A stretch of DNA of 64,000 bases. Origin: Salegentibacter salegens (GTDB lineage Bacteria; Bacteroidota; Bacteroidia; Flavobacteriales; Flavobacteriaceae). The notes below the pieces were generated by a model that was not told the DNA's origin, ran no database searches, and was given only the letters and a program-made list of their open reading frames with translations. Positions within the stretch are counted from its first letter, which is position 1. The number at the start of each line of letters is the position of its first letter. Below, piece after piece: positions 1 to 8,592 of the stretch. Both the position numbers and the translations under genes were made by a program. The stretch is taken from the NCBI RefSeq assembly GCF_900142975.1, contig NZ_LT670848.1:1550001-1614000 (forward strand), in the 5' to 3' direction.

Positions 1-539
1 AAATTCAGGAAAAACGGGAACCTGTTTGGATCACCAATCAATATTCTAAACAACTGGTGCATAAATGGCGCAGCGAAGAACAGGCTATTTTAGTGGGCAC
101 AAACACCGCCATTGCTGATAATCCCAAACTGAATACAAGACTTTGGGAAGGTACAAACCCGGTTCGGGTGGTGATAGATAAAGAATTAAAAATTCCGCAG
201 GAATCTGCATTGTTTGATGGCAGTATAAAAACCATAGTTTTAAACGAAAATGAAACTTCAGACAAGAATAATTTAATATTTGAAAAACTCGATTTTCAGC
301 AAGATCTATCGCAGCAAATTTGCGAGGTGCTTTACCGGCATAATCTACAATCGGTTATTATTGAAGGTGGTGCAAAAACGCTTCAGACATTTATTGATGT
401 AGATCTTTGGGATGAAGCAAGAGTTTTTACCGGGATTTCTGAATTTCATAAAGGCCTAAAAGCACCGGAGTTTTCAGGAAAAATGTTTTCAGAAATCAGT
501 TTGGAGCGGGATAATTTAAAAACTTATAGAAATGATTAA
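1..539 (+). CDS. ribD: RibD C-terminal part (riboflavin biosynthesis reductase domain), 5' truncated by window edge
   Basis: The frame is open from base 3, so the gene enters from the left and only the pyrimidine reductase half is visible. RibD makes 5-amino-6-ribitylamino-uracil phosphate in riboflavin synthesis by deamination followed by NADPH-dependent reduction. The visible part shows the reductase-domain signatures EQAILVGTNTAIADNPKLNTR and, near the end, IIEGGAKTLQTFID. The N-terminal zinc deaminase domain would lie outside the window. The internal GTG at 57 is not the true start because homology to the family continues upstream of it. The stop overlaps the next start by 8 bases (ATGATTAA), suggesting translational coupling with the HAD gene. 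Confidence 0.9.
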   Translation, partial: IQEKREPVWITNQYSKQLVHKWRSEEQAILVGTNTAIADNPKLNTRLWEGTNPVRVVIDKELKIPQESALFDGSIKTIVLNENETSDKNNLIFEKLDFQQDLSQQICEVLYRHNLQSVIIEGGAKTLQTFIDVDLWDEARVFTGISEFHKGLKAPEFSGKMFSEISLERDNLKTYRND

Positions 540-1140
540 AACGATAATTTTCGATTTTGGAGACGTATTCATAAACCTGGATAAACCGGCTACGATGCGC
601 GAAATGAATAAATATGAAATCGAAAAGCTCTCAGAGAATTTGATGGATATAAATCAGCAATATGAAAAAGGGCTTATTTCTTCTGAAGAATTTGTAAAAT
701 CTTATCAGAGCGAACATTCTCAGCTACAAACAGAACATTTCAGAAATTCCTGGAATGCTATTTTGGTTGATTTCCCTGAATATCGCTACCAGTTTTTAAA
801 GAAACTTTCCGAAGAAAAAAACTACCAGTTAATTCTTTTGAGCAACACCAACGAAATCCATATTGATTGGGTTAAAGGTAATGTACCGTTTTTCGAAGAT
901 TTCAATGCTTGTTTTGATGCATTTTATCTTTCTCACGAGATAAATTTCAGAAAACCCGATGCTGAAATCTATGAATTCGTATTAAAACAACACGACCTAA
1001 AACCCCAGGAATGTCTATTTATAGATGATACCAAAGAAAATACTGATGCCGCTGAAAATTTAGGAATCTATACCTGGAATATTGAACCTACCCGGGAAGA
1101 TGTCATCGATTTATTTACCGCTAAAAAGGAATTATTTTGA
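532..1140 (+). CDS. HAD-superfamily hydrolase, YihX-like
   Basis: This 202-residue single-domain HAD protein has its nucleophile loop at residues 8-12 (DFGDV). It has the D-x-G form typical of YihX-like sugar phosphatases rather than the D-x-D-x-T form. Motif II serine is Ser104 (LLSNTN), the lysine is Lys141 (FRKPDA), and the acidic pair is Asp165-Asp166 (FIDD). The helical cap between residues 18 and 90 marks subfamily IA. The substrate is not readable; a sugar phosphate, or a phosphate ester linked to flavin synthesis given its overlap with ribD, are guesses. It overlaps both neighbours, so ribD, this gene and the transporter probably share one transcript. Confidence 0.85.
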   Translation: MIKTIIFDFGDVFINLDKPATMREMNKYEIEKLSENLMDINQQYEKGLISSEEFVKSYQSEHSQLQTEHFRNSWNAILVDFPEYRYQFLKKLSEEKNYQLILLSNTNEIHIDWVKGNVPFFEDFNACFDAFYLSHEINFRKPDAEIYEFVLKQHDLKPQECLFIDDTKENTDAAENLGIYTWNIEPTREDVIDLFTAKKELF

Positions 1141-2009
1141 TCTACCTGCTGCTAAGCATCCTCTCTTCTACCGTTATTTTTATCGTTTTTCGGCTTTATA
1201 AAAAATACGGTATTAACACGCTGCAAGCCATTATCGCCAATTATTTTATTGCTTGCATCGTTGGTTTTTTTGGATATATAGAAAGTGTTGATGATATTGT
1301 AAGAATTCCTTCGGAATCCTGGTTTTTGGGTACTGTTTTTCTGGGCGCCATGTTTATTACGGTTTTTAACCTCGCGGCGATTACCACGCAACGCAGCGGA
1401 CTTTCAGTAGTTTCTGTAGCCACAAAGATGTCGGTTGCCATTCCAGTTTTCTTCGGAATATTTATCTACGACGAAAGCCTGGGTTTTTTAAAAGTTTCGG
1501 GTATTATCCTGGCTTTAGCAGCTGTTTATTTGAGTTCTATTAAAACCAAAAAAGGCATTACTATTAAGAAAGAAAACCTGATTTTTCCCTTGCTGGTTTT
1601 TATTGGAAGCGGGATTATAGACACCACCATAAATTACCTGGAAAATTTCTATGTTTCTGAAACCGATGTGGGGCTTTTTTCTTCCAGCATTTTTGGAATC
1701 GCTGGCATTATCGGGACAGCGATCTTGATTGGACAGGCAGTTTTAGGAAAACTAAAAATTACCTGGAAAAATATCGCCGGTGGAATCGCACTGGGAATCC
1801 CGAATTATTTTTCTATTTATTTTTTAGTGATGGCACTACGGTCTCCCGGATTTGAAAATTCAGTAATTTTCACTTTAAACCACGTAGGGATTGTATTGGC
1901 TTCAACTATTCTGGGAATTGTACTTTTTAAAGAAGTTTTACTTAAGAAAAACTGGATTGGAATTGCGCTTGCCGTAATAAGTATTATCCTGGTGGCGAGT
2001 AGCCAGTAG
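1137..2009 (+). CDS. EamA/DMT-superfamily membrane transporter
   Basis: This 290-residue protein is very hydrophobic and built of about ten transmembrane segments arranged as two EamA repeats, the usual size and layout of drug/metabolite transporters. The start is TTG in the context TTGA, sharing four bases with the preceding stop, and no ATG lies nearby. The small loops and the glycine- and serine-rich helices fit the family. The substrate cannot be told from sequence. It is the last gene of the ribD-HAD-transporter run and is followed by a dispersed repeat (2025-2125). Confidence 0.8.
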   Translation: MIYLLLSILSSTVIFIVFRLYKKYGINTLQAIIANYFIACIVGFFGYIESVDDIVRIPSESWFLGTVFLGAMFITVFNLAAITTQRSGLSVVSVATKMSVAIPVFFGIFIYDESLGFLKVSGIILALAAVYLSSIKTKKGITIKKENLIFPLLVFIGSGIIDTTINYLENFYVSETDVGLFSSSIFGIAGIIGTAILIGQAVLGKLKITWKNIAGGIALGIPNYFSIYFLVMALRSPGFENSVIFTLNHVGIVLASTILGIVLFKEVLLKKNWIGIALAVISIILVASSQ

Positions 2010-2024
2010 AAAATTATTATATCC

Positions 2025-2125
2025 GTCATTACGAAGCCATTTTTTGTGGCTGAAGCAATCTCAAACCTAAGGGCTAACCAATTACAGATTACTTCTCCCG
2101 ATAAAAATCGGGATCGTAATGACGT
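2025..2125. repeat. Dispersed repeat family A, copy 1
   Basis: A roughly 100-base non-coding element whose ends are inverted copies (cgtcattacga on the left, tcgtaatgacg on the right). It contains GAAGCAATCT and, further on, AGATTACTTC in inverted orientation, plus an internal CCCGAT/ATCGGG hairpin. A second, shorter copy lies at 2764-2853 on the other side of yigZ. It looks like the REP-type intergenic repeats common in Bacteroidota genomes. Confidence 0.75.
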
Positions 2126-2146
2126 CTGATTTAAAAATTAGCAATA

Positions 2147-2755
2147 ATGAAAGACACTTATAAAACCATCACCAAAGCTTCACCAGAAGTCCTTTTTAAG
2201 GATAAAAATTCTAAATTCTTTGGTTATGCTTTTCCGGTAAAGACTGAAGAAGAAGCGAATCTTTATTTAGAAGAATTAAAATCAAAGCACCACAAAGCGC
2301 GGCACTGGTGTTATGCCTGGCAATTGGGAAAATCTGATTTTCAATATCGCGCCAATGATGATGGCGAGCCTTCAAATTCGGCCGGAATGCCTATTTATGG
2401 GCAAATTCAATCGTTTGAGGTTACCAATATTTTAATTGTGGTGGTTAGATATTTTGGCGGTGTAAAATTGGGTGTTGGTGGGTTGATTCAGGCTTATAAA
2501 ACTGCAGCGCAAATGGCATTGGAAGAAGCCAATATCGTTAAGAGAACTATTGATGAACTTTTTGAAATTAGTTTTGATTATCCTGAAATGAATATTGTGA
2601 TGCGATTAATAAAAGAAAATAATCTCAATATCGTTGAACAAAAACTAGAGTTGGATTGCAAGATTTATATTTCAGTGAGAAAAAAAGAAGCTGCAGCTAT
2701 TTTCGAAAAATTTGATGCTACTTATAAAGTTGGAATTAAAAAGTTGGAAGATTGA
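2147..2755 (+). CDS. yigZ: YigZ/IMPACT family protein
   Basis: This 202-residue protein has the conserved IMPACT N-terminal block: HHKARHWCYAW near residue 47, then NDDGEPSNSAG around residue 66, and VVVRYFGGVKLGVGGL around residue 100. A C-terminal ferredoxin-like DUF1949 domain follows. The family is universal, but its cellular role is poorly defined; eukaryotic IMPACT regulates the kinase GCN2. The gene stands alone between two copies of dispersed repeat A, followed by a bidirectional terminator shared with the convergent thioesterase gene. Confidence 0.88.
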   Translation: MKDTYKTITKASPEVLFKDKNSKFFGYAFPVKTEEEANLYLEELKSKHHKARHWCYAWQLGKSDFQYRANDDGEPSNSAGMPIYGQIQSFEVTNILIVVVRYFGGVKLGVGGLIQAYKTAAQMALEEANIVKRTIDELFEISFDYPEMNIVMRLIKENNLNIVEQKLELDCKIYISVRKKEAAAIFEKFDATYKVGIKKLED

Positions 2756-2763
2756 ATTTTTCT

Positions 2764-2853
2764 TGTCATTGCGATCCCGATGATAATCGGGAGAAGCAAT
2801 CTGTAGAATTTGAGTAAACATTTGTAGATTACTTCGCTCCGCTCGTAATGACG
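2764..2853. repeat. Dispersed repeat family A, copy 2
   Basis: A 90-base palindrome-ended element (tgtcattgcga at the left, tcgtaatgacg at the right) with an internal CCCGAT/ATCGGG hairpin, GAAGCAATCTGTAG and AGATTACTTCG. It shares these blocks with 2025-2125, so the two copies flank yigZ. Confidence 0.75.
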
Positions 2854-2867
2854 ATTCTTTGAAAATG

Positions 2868-2903
2868 AAACCTCACAGGTTTTGGAAACCTGTGAGGTTT
2901 TTT
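2868..2903. terminator. Bidirectional intrinsic terminator between yigZ and thioesterase
   Basis: A perfect 15-base-pair stem (AAACCTCACAGGTTT / AAACCTGTGAGGTTT) with a 3-base loop. It has T residues on the plus-strand side and A residues on the other, and lies between two convergent stops. Confidence 0.9.
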
Positions 2904-2910
2904 GATATGA

Positions 2911-3306
2911 TTATGTCAATTTATCCAAAATATACTGTGGACAGCGAATTGGTTTTTTGGTTTTGGAATCCATAAAAACCAATGTTGTGTAAGCTTTTGT
3001 AATAAAGTCTTCACGTTGGTTAAAAACCAGGTATTCAAAAGTTATTTTTACCGATGGAAGTTCTTTTAATCTCATTTCAATTTTAAGTTCATCTTCAAAA
3101 ACGGCCGGTTTTAAAAACTTTGTATTTAGCTCATACACAGGCAACATAACTCCATTTTCTTCCATAGACTTATAAGAAATTCCAAGGGCCGAAAGCCAGT
3201 CTAAGCGGGCAATTTCAAAGTATTGAGCATAATTACCGTGGTGAACCACACCCATTTGATCGGTTTCCGCATAACGGACTTTAACATAAGAAACGTGACT
3301 TTTCAT
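2911..3306 (-). CDS. YbgC/4-hydroxybenzoyl-CoA-type acyl-CoA thioesterase
   Basis: A hotdog-fold protein of 131 residues with the family signature YAETDQMGVVHHGNYAQYF at residues 12-30. Asp16 is the likely catalytic aspartate of this class. The family hydrolyses short acyl-CoA or aromatic-CoA esters; in proteobacteria YbgC sits with tol-pal, but no such neighbours occur here. The length is normal for the family. It is transcribed away from dnaA, so the 205-base gap before dnaA holds divergent promoters. Confidence 0.87.
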   Translation of the reverse strand: MKSHVSYVKVRYAETDQMGVVHHGNYAQYFEIARLDWLSALGISYKSMEENGVMLPVYELNTKFLKPAVFEDELKIEMRLKELPSVKITFEYLVFNQREDFITKAYTTLVFMDSKTKKPIRCPQYILDKLT

Positions 3307-3511
3307 ATTGAATTTAACAGGTAAAGTGAATGAGGTTTTGTACTTTCATAAGCGGAATTAAGTATGCACAAATTTTTATTAAAATTCAACCCTAAACCGG
3401 TTTTTTTATTACATAATTTGTTCACATATTTGTTCTACTAAAGTTGAAAGACCCCTAACTCTTTTAACTGCTAATAAACCACTACTAATCTAAAATAATA
3501 CAACACAAAGC

Positions 3512-4939
3512 ATGTCAAAAACTGCGCAATCAGTTTGGAATAGCTGTCTGGCTTTTATCAAAGATAACATTACTCCACAGGCTTATAAGACGTGGTTTGA
3601 ACCTATACAAGCAGTAAAACTTACAGATTGTGCACTGAGCATACAGGTGCCTTCTAAGTTTTTTTACGAATGGTTAGAAGAACATTATGTTAAGCTTTTA
3701 AAAGTTTCCCTTACCAAAGAATTAGGAGAAAAAGCCAAGTTGGTCTATGTGATCAAAATGGAAAATACCTACGGCAATAAAATGCCTTTTACCGAAAAAA
3801 TACCGAGTACGCAACGAAGTCATATGGCCTCCCAGGAAGTAGATGTACCTTTAAAAAATAAAAACCCCGAATTAAAAAACCCTTTTATAATTCCTGGAAT
3901 TAGAAATGTAAAAATTGAATCGCAACTTAATCCAAGTTATAATTTTGAAAATTTCCTGGAAGGAGATTCTAATAGATTAGCAAGATCGGCGGGCTTAGCG
4001 GTGGCTAATAAACCGGGCGGCACCTCTTTTAACCCCTTGCTTATTTTTGGCGGGGTAGGATTAGGAAAAACGCATTTGGGACACGCTATTGGGGTTGAAA
4101 TTAAAGATAAATATCCAGAAAAGACGGTTTTATATATTTCTGCTGAAAAATTTACACAGCAGTATATTGAATCGGTAAAGAAAAATAATAGAAATGATTT
4201 TATTCATTTCTACCAGATTATTGATGTTTTAATTGTTGATGATATCCAGTTGCTTTCTGGAAAAGCAGGGACGCAGGATGTATTCTTCCACATTTTTAAT
4301 CATTTACATCAAAACGGAAAACAGGTTATTCTTACCAGTGATAAAGCGCCGGTAGATATGCAGGATATTGAACAACGCCTGCTTTCAAGATTTAAATGGG
4401 GACTTTCTGCAGAATTGCAACATCCCGATTTTGAAACCCGTATTTCTATTATAAAAAGCAAACTTTATCGCGACGGGGTAGAAATGCCGGAAGAAATCGT
4501 TGAGTTTTTAGCTAATAATATTAAGACCAATATCAGGGAATTGGAAGGTGCAATTATTTCACTTATCGCCCACTCTTCTTTTAATAAGAAAGATATTACC
4601 TTAGAGCTCGCAAAAAAGATCGTAGACAACTACGTGAAAAATACCAAGCGCGAAGTTTCTATAGATTATATTCAAAAAGTGGTTAGTGATTATTTCCAGA
4701 TGGATGTGCAAACTTTGCAGTCTAAAACCCGAAAAAGACATATAGTACAGGCAAGGCAGCTGGCTATGTTCTTTGCTAAAAAGTTTACAAAAGCCTCTTT
4801 GGCGAGCATTGGTTCCCAGATTGGAAAACGCGATCACGCCACGGTTTTACACGCCTGTAAAACGGTAGATAACCTGGCCACGACCGATAAGCAATTCAAA
4901 AAATTTGTTGAAGACCTCAACAAGAAACTTACCATATAA
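3512..4939 (+). CDS. dnaA: Chromosomal replication initiator DnaA
   Basis: This is a full-length DnaA of 475 residues. It has an N-terminal DnaB-interaction domain (1-80), a short variable linker, and an AAA+ core starting near 140 with Walker A GGVGLGKTH at 180-188 and Walker B VLIVDDIQ at 239-246. A C-terminal helix-turn-helix domain ends in the signature GKRDHATVLHACKTV. It binds DnaA boxes and opens oriC. No dnaN follows; the next gene is a tyrosine phosphatase, which is common in Flavobacteriaceae. I found no clear cluster of TTATCCACA boxes in the upstream region, so I do not call oriC here. Confidence 0.97.
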   Translation: MSKTAQSVWNSCLAFIKDNITPQAYKTWFEPIQAVKLTDCALSIQVPSKFFYEWLEEHYVKLLKVSLTKELGEKAKLVYVIKMENTYGNKMPFTEKIPSTQRSHMASQEVDVPLKNKNPELKNPFIIPGIRNVKIESQLNPSYNFENFLEGDSNRLARSAGLAVANKPGGTSFNPLLIFGGVGLGKTHLGHAIGVEIKDKYPEKTVLYISAEKFTQQYIESVKKNNRNDFIHFYQIIDVLIVDDIQLLSGKAGTQDVFFHIFNHLHQNGKQVILTSDKAPVDMQDIEQRLLSRFKWGLSAELQHPDFETRISIIKSKLYRDGVEMPEEIVEFLANNIKTNIRELEGAIISLIAHSSFNKKDITLELAKKIVDNYVKNTKREVSIDYIQKVVSDYFQMDVQTLQSKTRKRHIVQARQLAMFFAKKFTKASLASIGSQIGKRDHATVLHACKTVDNLATTDKQFKKFVEDLNKKLTI

Positions 4940-4949
4940 ACGTATTTTT

Positions 4950-5420
4950 ATGAAGACTAAGGTATTGATGGTGTGCCTCGGCAACATTTGCAGATCACCG
5001 CTTGCCGAAGGTATTTTAAAATCTAAAGTAGACGAATCTATGGTTTTTGTAGATTCGGCCGGAACCGGCGATTATCATATAGACGATGCTCCCGATCCAC
5101 GGTCTGTTGCAATAGCAAAAAAGAACAACCTGGATATCACCTACCAACGCGGAAGGCAATTCCAGGCTGAAGATTTTGATAAATTCGATCGCATTTATGT
5201 GATGGATAATTCGAATTTTAAAGATGTGATCTCTCTTGCCAGAAACGACGACGATCGCGCTAAAGTACAACTGATCCTGGATGAAATTTTCCCTGCGGAA
5301 AACGTGGATGTTCCAGATCCATATTTTGGCGGCGACCACGGGTTTGAAAATGTATACCAAATGCTTGATGAAGCCTGCGATAAGATTGCAGACCAATTGA
5401 AAGAAGAAGACAAAGCATAA
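4950..5420 (+). CDS. Low-molecular-weight protein-tyrosine phosphatase
   Basis: The protein (156 residues from ATG 4950) opens with VCLGNICRSPLAEG, the C-x5-R phosphate loop with nucleophile Cys9 and Arg15. The general-acid loop is DPYFGG near residue 123. I chose 4950 because an upstream in-frame start at 4905 would overlap dnaA and place 15 unrelated residues before the motif that normally lies at the N-terminus. The stop shares one base with the next gene (TAATG). The targets in bacteria of this type are unknown; the arsenate reductase and tyrosine phosphatase families share this fold. Confidence 0.9.
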   Translation: MKTKVLMVCLGNICRSPLAEGILKSKVDESMVFVDSAGTGDYHIDDAPDPRSVAIAKKNNLDITYQRGRQFQAEDFDKFDRIYVMDNSNFKDVISLARNDDDRAKVQLILDEIFPAENVDVPDPYFGGDHGFENVYQMLDEACDKIADQLKEEDKA

Positions 5421-6145
5421 TGGCAGACTTTAAGTATTCCGGAAAACTTTACCTTATTCCAACCACTATGGGAGCGGCAAACCCAATGCAGGTTTTACCG
5501 CAGCAGGTTAAAGAAATTATGGAAAACCTGGATATTTTTATTGCTGAAAATGAAAAAACCGCCAGAAGGCACGTAAAACAATTACTTCCCGAAAAACAGC
5601 AATCCAGTCTTCAATTTTTTCATCTAAATAAATTCACTGAAGCCTCAGAAATCCCTTCATTTTTAAACGATTGTAAAGAAGGAAAAGATATAGGATTACT
5701 TAGTGAAGCTGGTTGTCCCGGTGTTGCAGATCCCGGAGCTGAAATTGTGAAAATTGCTCATAACGAAGGTATTCAGGTAATTCCTTTAGTTGGGCCTTCT
5801 TCAATTCTACTGGCAATGATGGGCAGTGGGATGAACGGGCAACGATTTACCTTCAATGGTTATTTACCGATAGATAAAAAAGAACGGAAAAAAGAAATAA
5901 AAGATTTAGAACGACTTTCTTTTGAAAAACAGGAAGCACAAATTTTTATTGAAACTCCTTACAGAAACAATAAATTACTGGAAGATTTGCTTCAGTTATT
6001 AAATCCCACAACCAGGCTTTGTGTGGCTTGCGATCTTACACTACCTACCGAATACATTGTAACCAAACCGGTTTCAGAATGGAAGAAAACAAAAACAGAC
6101 CTCCATAAGAGGCCTGCTATTTTTATCTTTCAGCGAGAAATTTAA
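5420..6145 (+). CDS. SAM-dependent methyltransferase of the RsmI/tetrapyrrole methylase fold
   Basis: This 241-residue protein has the tetrapyrrole-methylase fold seen in RsmI: GKLYLIPTTMG at the N-terminus, IAENEKTARRHVKQLL, GLLSEAGCPGVADPGAEIV near residue 90 and VPLVGPSSILLAMMGSG near 125. It is shorter than typical RsmI (about 280), and its first motif reads LIPTTMG instead of the usual PTPIGN. It is therefore probably the second RsmI-like paralogue found in Bacteroidota rather than the 16S C1402 2'-O-methyltransferase itself. It is coupled to the phosphatase gene by a one-base overlap. Its stop overlaps the convergent stop of the next gene (TTAA). Confidence 0.8.
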   Translation: MADFKYSGKLYLIPTTMGAANPMQVLPQQVKEIMENLDIFIAENEKTARRHVKQLLPEKQQSSLQFFHLNKFTEASEIPSFLNDCKEGKDIGLLSEAGCPGVADPGAEIVKIAHNEGIQVIPLVGPSSILLAMMGSGMNGQRFTFNGYLPIDKKERKKEIKDLERLSFEKQEAQIFIETPYRNNKLLEDLLQLLNPTTRLCVACDLTLPTEYIVTKPVSEWKKTKTDLHKRPAIFIFQREI

Positions 6146-6813
6146 GCCCTAAAAGCTTTAATATTCACTCTTGGGTTTTTCTCGGGTTTTACAAACGAAG
6201 TATCATAACCCCCAAATTTTCGCATATAATTCCTAATTGAAGTTCCAAAAGCATCACTAAAAGACTGTGCGCCCCAACTTCTAAGGTATTTTTTCACACT
6301 TCCCGGCCCTGCCAGGTGGGCAGCCGCAAGAATACCAGATTCGGTTATTTTAACTCCGTTAATCACTTTACCGTCAAAACGGGCAATATCACGAATTAAG
6401 ATCCATTTGTTTCTGGAAGCATTGGTGTAAAATGCGGCTTCCTGGAGTTGTGGTGAGTTAAGGAATTCTGCACTATTGTAAATGCCCAGTAATTCCAGGG
6501 TTCCAATACCAAACTGGTATTTCCCCATATAACCAAACTCATTAATTGTTTGATAATTTCCGCGGGATTCTTTAAAACCTACCGCTTCCTTAAAACCTAC
6601 ATAGGACTTTCCCAGTTCAGGTAACGCCCTTTCAAGGCTTTGATCTTTTACTAATTCGCTTTCCTCTATAAGGGCTACGGTATAGTTTAGATCTAGATTG
6701 GAAGTTGAATAACCTTCAATTTCCAAATTTGCTGCTTCTCTAGTTGAAAAACTGAAAAACATGCAACCTGCAAAAACAGGCAAGATTGAAAATTTTGCAA
6801 TTTTCCTTCTCAT
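6142..6813 (-). CDS. Secreted muramidase/transglycosylase-like protein
   Basis: This 223-residue protein begins with a basic, then hydrophobic export signal (MRRKIAKFSILPVFAGC...). The core GFKESRGNYQTINEFGYMGKYQFG (about residues 78-101) resembles the catalytic Glu-Ser and following Gly-x-x-Gln region of lysozyme-fold lytic transglycosylases. LAAAHLAGPGSVKKYLRSWG near residue 165 resembles their C-terminal part. The Cys17 after the hydrophobic stretch could be a weak lipobox (FAGC). It likely acts on peptidoglycan in the periplasm, which is an inference. A perfect -7 box (TACATTTG, 6885-6892 on the minus strand) lies 72 bases upstream. Confidence 0.65.
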   Translation of the reverse strand: MRRKIAKFSILPVFAGCMFFSFSTREAANLEIEGYSTSNLDLNYTVALIEESELVKDQSLERALPELGKSYVGFKEAVGFKESRGNYQTINEFGYMGKYQFGIGTLELLGIYNSAEFLNSPQLQEAAFYTNASRNKWILIRDIARFDGKVINGVKITESGILAAAHLAGPGSVKKYLRSWGAQSFSDAFGTSIRNYMRKFGGYDTSFVKPEKNPRVNIKAFRA

Positions 6814-7024
6814 TACATTTTGTTTCTGAAAGGTTAATGGCTGGGCTTAAAAAATAAGCTTATGCCCCTTTCAATTTTGCCGTGCAAATGTACAACAAAT
6901 TTTAAAAATCTGATGTACAACGTGTTAAGTAAATTATAAAGTTGATAGAAGGCTTAACACGGCTCTAAGAAAGCATAGATAAAGGCGTTAGCGTTTTCTT
7001 AATAATGTTGAACTAAAATTATTC

Positions 7025-8068
7025 TTATCTTTTTACGCCTTGCTTGTTAATCCAACGCACATATTCCTGCTTATTTCGATTATGCTGCGCTAAATTCTTC
7101 GCGAATTTATGGTATCCAAAATTTTCAACATCGGCTACGAAATAGAAGTAATCGTGATTTTCATAATTAAGCACGGCATTAATTGCTGAAATATCGGGCA
7201 TAAAAATAGGGCCAGGAGGTAATTCTTTATAGATATAAGTGTTATAAGGTGAATCGAGTTCCAGATCTTTGTAAAGCACCCTTTTTATAATGGTATCCCA
7301 CTTTTGAGTTTTATGTTTAAGCGCATAAATTACCGTGGGATCTGCATCTAATTTCCAGCCGTTTTTATAGCGGTTCATATAAACCCCGGCTACTTTTGGG
7401 CGTTCATCTACCTTCGCGGTCTCTTTATGAACTACCGAGGCTAAAGTTGAAACTTCTTTAGGATTTAAGCCTATTTCTTCGGCTTTTTGCCTTTTTTCTT
7501 CAGTCCAGAAACGATTGTATTCACGCTTCATTCGTTCTCTAAATTCTTCAGCAGAGGTATTCCAGTAAAATTCATATTGATTGGGAATATACATCGCTAA
7601 AGCTTCGGCTTCAGTAAAATCATTTTCGGTTAAAAACTCTTCATCCTTAAAAACTTCAATTAAAGCGGTACTGTCGGCTTCTATTTGCTGGGCAACCCTT
7701 CCTGCGAGATTCTCCAGGCGTTCCTGGTTATTAAAGGTTAGTTTCACCGGCACATTTCCGCTACGCAAAGCATTCACTAATTCATTATTATTCATCCCGG
7801 TCTTTATAGCATATCTCCCAGCCCTAATATTGGAAGCATAGCCTTTTTTTCTAGCTATAAGATCAAAAGACTCCATATCTTCAACATAAGGTTGAAGGCT
7901 GTCTATTACGGTTTGATAATCGGCTCCAGTGGGTACGTAAACCAACTTTTCATCTTCTGAAAAACTAGTGTTTCCTGAAAAAATACTGGTATAAATATAA
8001 TAGCTGAAAATAGAAAGGCCTATTAGCCCAAGAATGGCAATAGCCAGTAGAATTTTTTTGATGTACAT
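7025..8068 (-). CDS. mltG: Endolytic murein transglycosylase MltG
   Basis: A 347-residue protein with one N-terminal transmembrane anchor (residues 5-28), a LysM-like region around residues 40-110 and the YceG/MltG catalytic domain. The catalytic glutamate is Glu216 in ASVVHKETAKVDE. LDADPTVIYAL, ELDSPYNTY and LPPGPIFMPDISAI are hallmark family motifs. MltG cleaves nascent glycan strands at the inner membrane and so sets their length. The gene touches the upstream acetyltransferase gene by one base, so dapF, the acetyltransferase and mltG appear to form one minus-strand operon. Confidence 0.95.
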   Translation of the reverse strand: MYIKKILLAIAILGLIGLSIFSYYIYTSIFSGNTSFSEDEKLVYVPTGADYQTVIDSLQPYVEDMESFDLIARKKGYASNIRAGRYAIKTGMNNNELVNALRSGNVPVKLTFNNQERLENLAGRVAQQIEADSTALIEVFKDEEFLTENDFTEAEALAMYIPNQYEFYWNTSAEEFRERMKREYNRFWTEEKRQKAEEIGLNPKEVSTLASVVHKETAKVDERPKVAGVYMNRYKNGWKLDADPTVIYALKHKTQKWDTIIKRVLYKDLELDSPYNTYIYKELPPGPIFMPDISAINAVLNYENHDYFYFVADVENFGYHKFAKNLAQHNRNKQEYVRWINKQGVKR

Positions 8069-8592
8069 TATTTATTGATCAATTGATAGAGAATTTCATC
8101 TTTAAACCGTCCTTCAGAATAGGTCCAGTCTTTTTTTACGCCTACCCTTTGGAAACCCAGGTTCTCAAACATTTTTACGCTAGTTTCATTTCCTTCGGTA
8201 ATATTTGCGTAAACCTGGTGCATGCTAAGGTGTGTAAAACAGTAATTACAAAGCAATTTTAGGGCTTCTGCGCCATATCCTTTTCCGCGTTCAGAAGGTT
8301 CGGCTATTAAAATTCCCAAAGCCGCCCTTCGGTCTTTTGGCTCGAAGTCAAAAATATCTATCAGCCCTACTTCATTATCCTGAAGATCACAAATTACCAG
8401 TCGTAATTGTTTAATATCGTAAATATCGCGGTGTGCGTTTTCCAGGTATTGTTTAATAAGAAAGCGGGAATAAGGAGATTGGGTAGCACTTACTTCCCAA
8501 AATTCTTCGGTATTCTCCACGGTATGGACAAAATCGAGATCTTCGGGCTCCAGGGCTCGTAAATAAACCTTATTTCCTTTTAAGCCTGGCAT
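8068..8592 (-). CDS. GNAT-family N-acetyltransferase (RimJ/RimL-like)
   Basis: This 174-residue protein has a GNAT fold with an acetyl-CoA motif starting at Arg102 (RGKGYGAEAL), followed by VYANITEGNETSVKMFENLGF, typical of RimJ/RimL and SpeG-like enzymes. The substrate (protein N-terminus, polyamine or small molecule) cannot be told. It overlaps dapF by 13 bases and mltG by one, placing it in the same transcript between diaminopimelate synthesis and a murein enzyme. No functional link is proven. Confidence 0.83.
   Translation of the reverse strand: MPGLKGNKVYLRALEPEDLDFVHTVENTEEFWEVSATQSPYSRFLIKQYLENAHRDIYDIKQLRLVICDLQDNEVGLIDIFDFEPKDRRAALGILIAEPSERGKGYGAEALKLLCNYCFTHLSMHQVYANITEGNETSVKMFENLGFQRVGVKKDWTYSEGRFKDEILYQLINK

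Noticed and set aside
3307..3511. Possible oriC upstream of dnaA
   Set aside because: No cluster of TTATCCACA-type boxes and no clear AT-rich unwinding repeats; dnaA is often away from oriC in this phylum.
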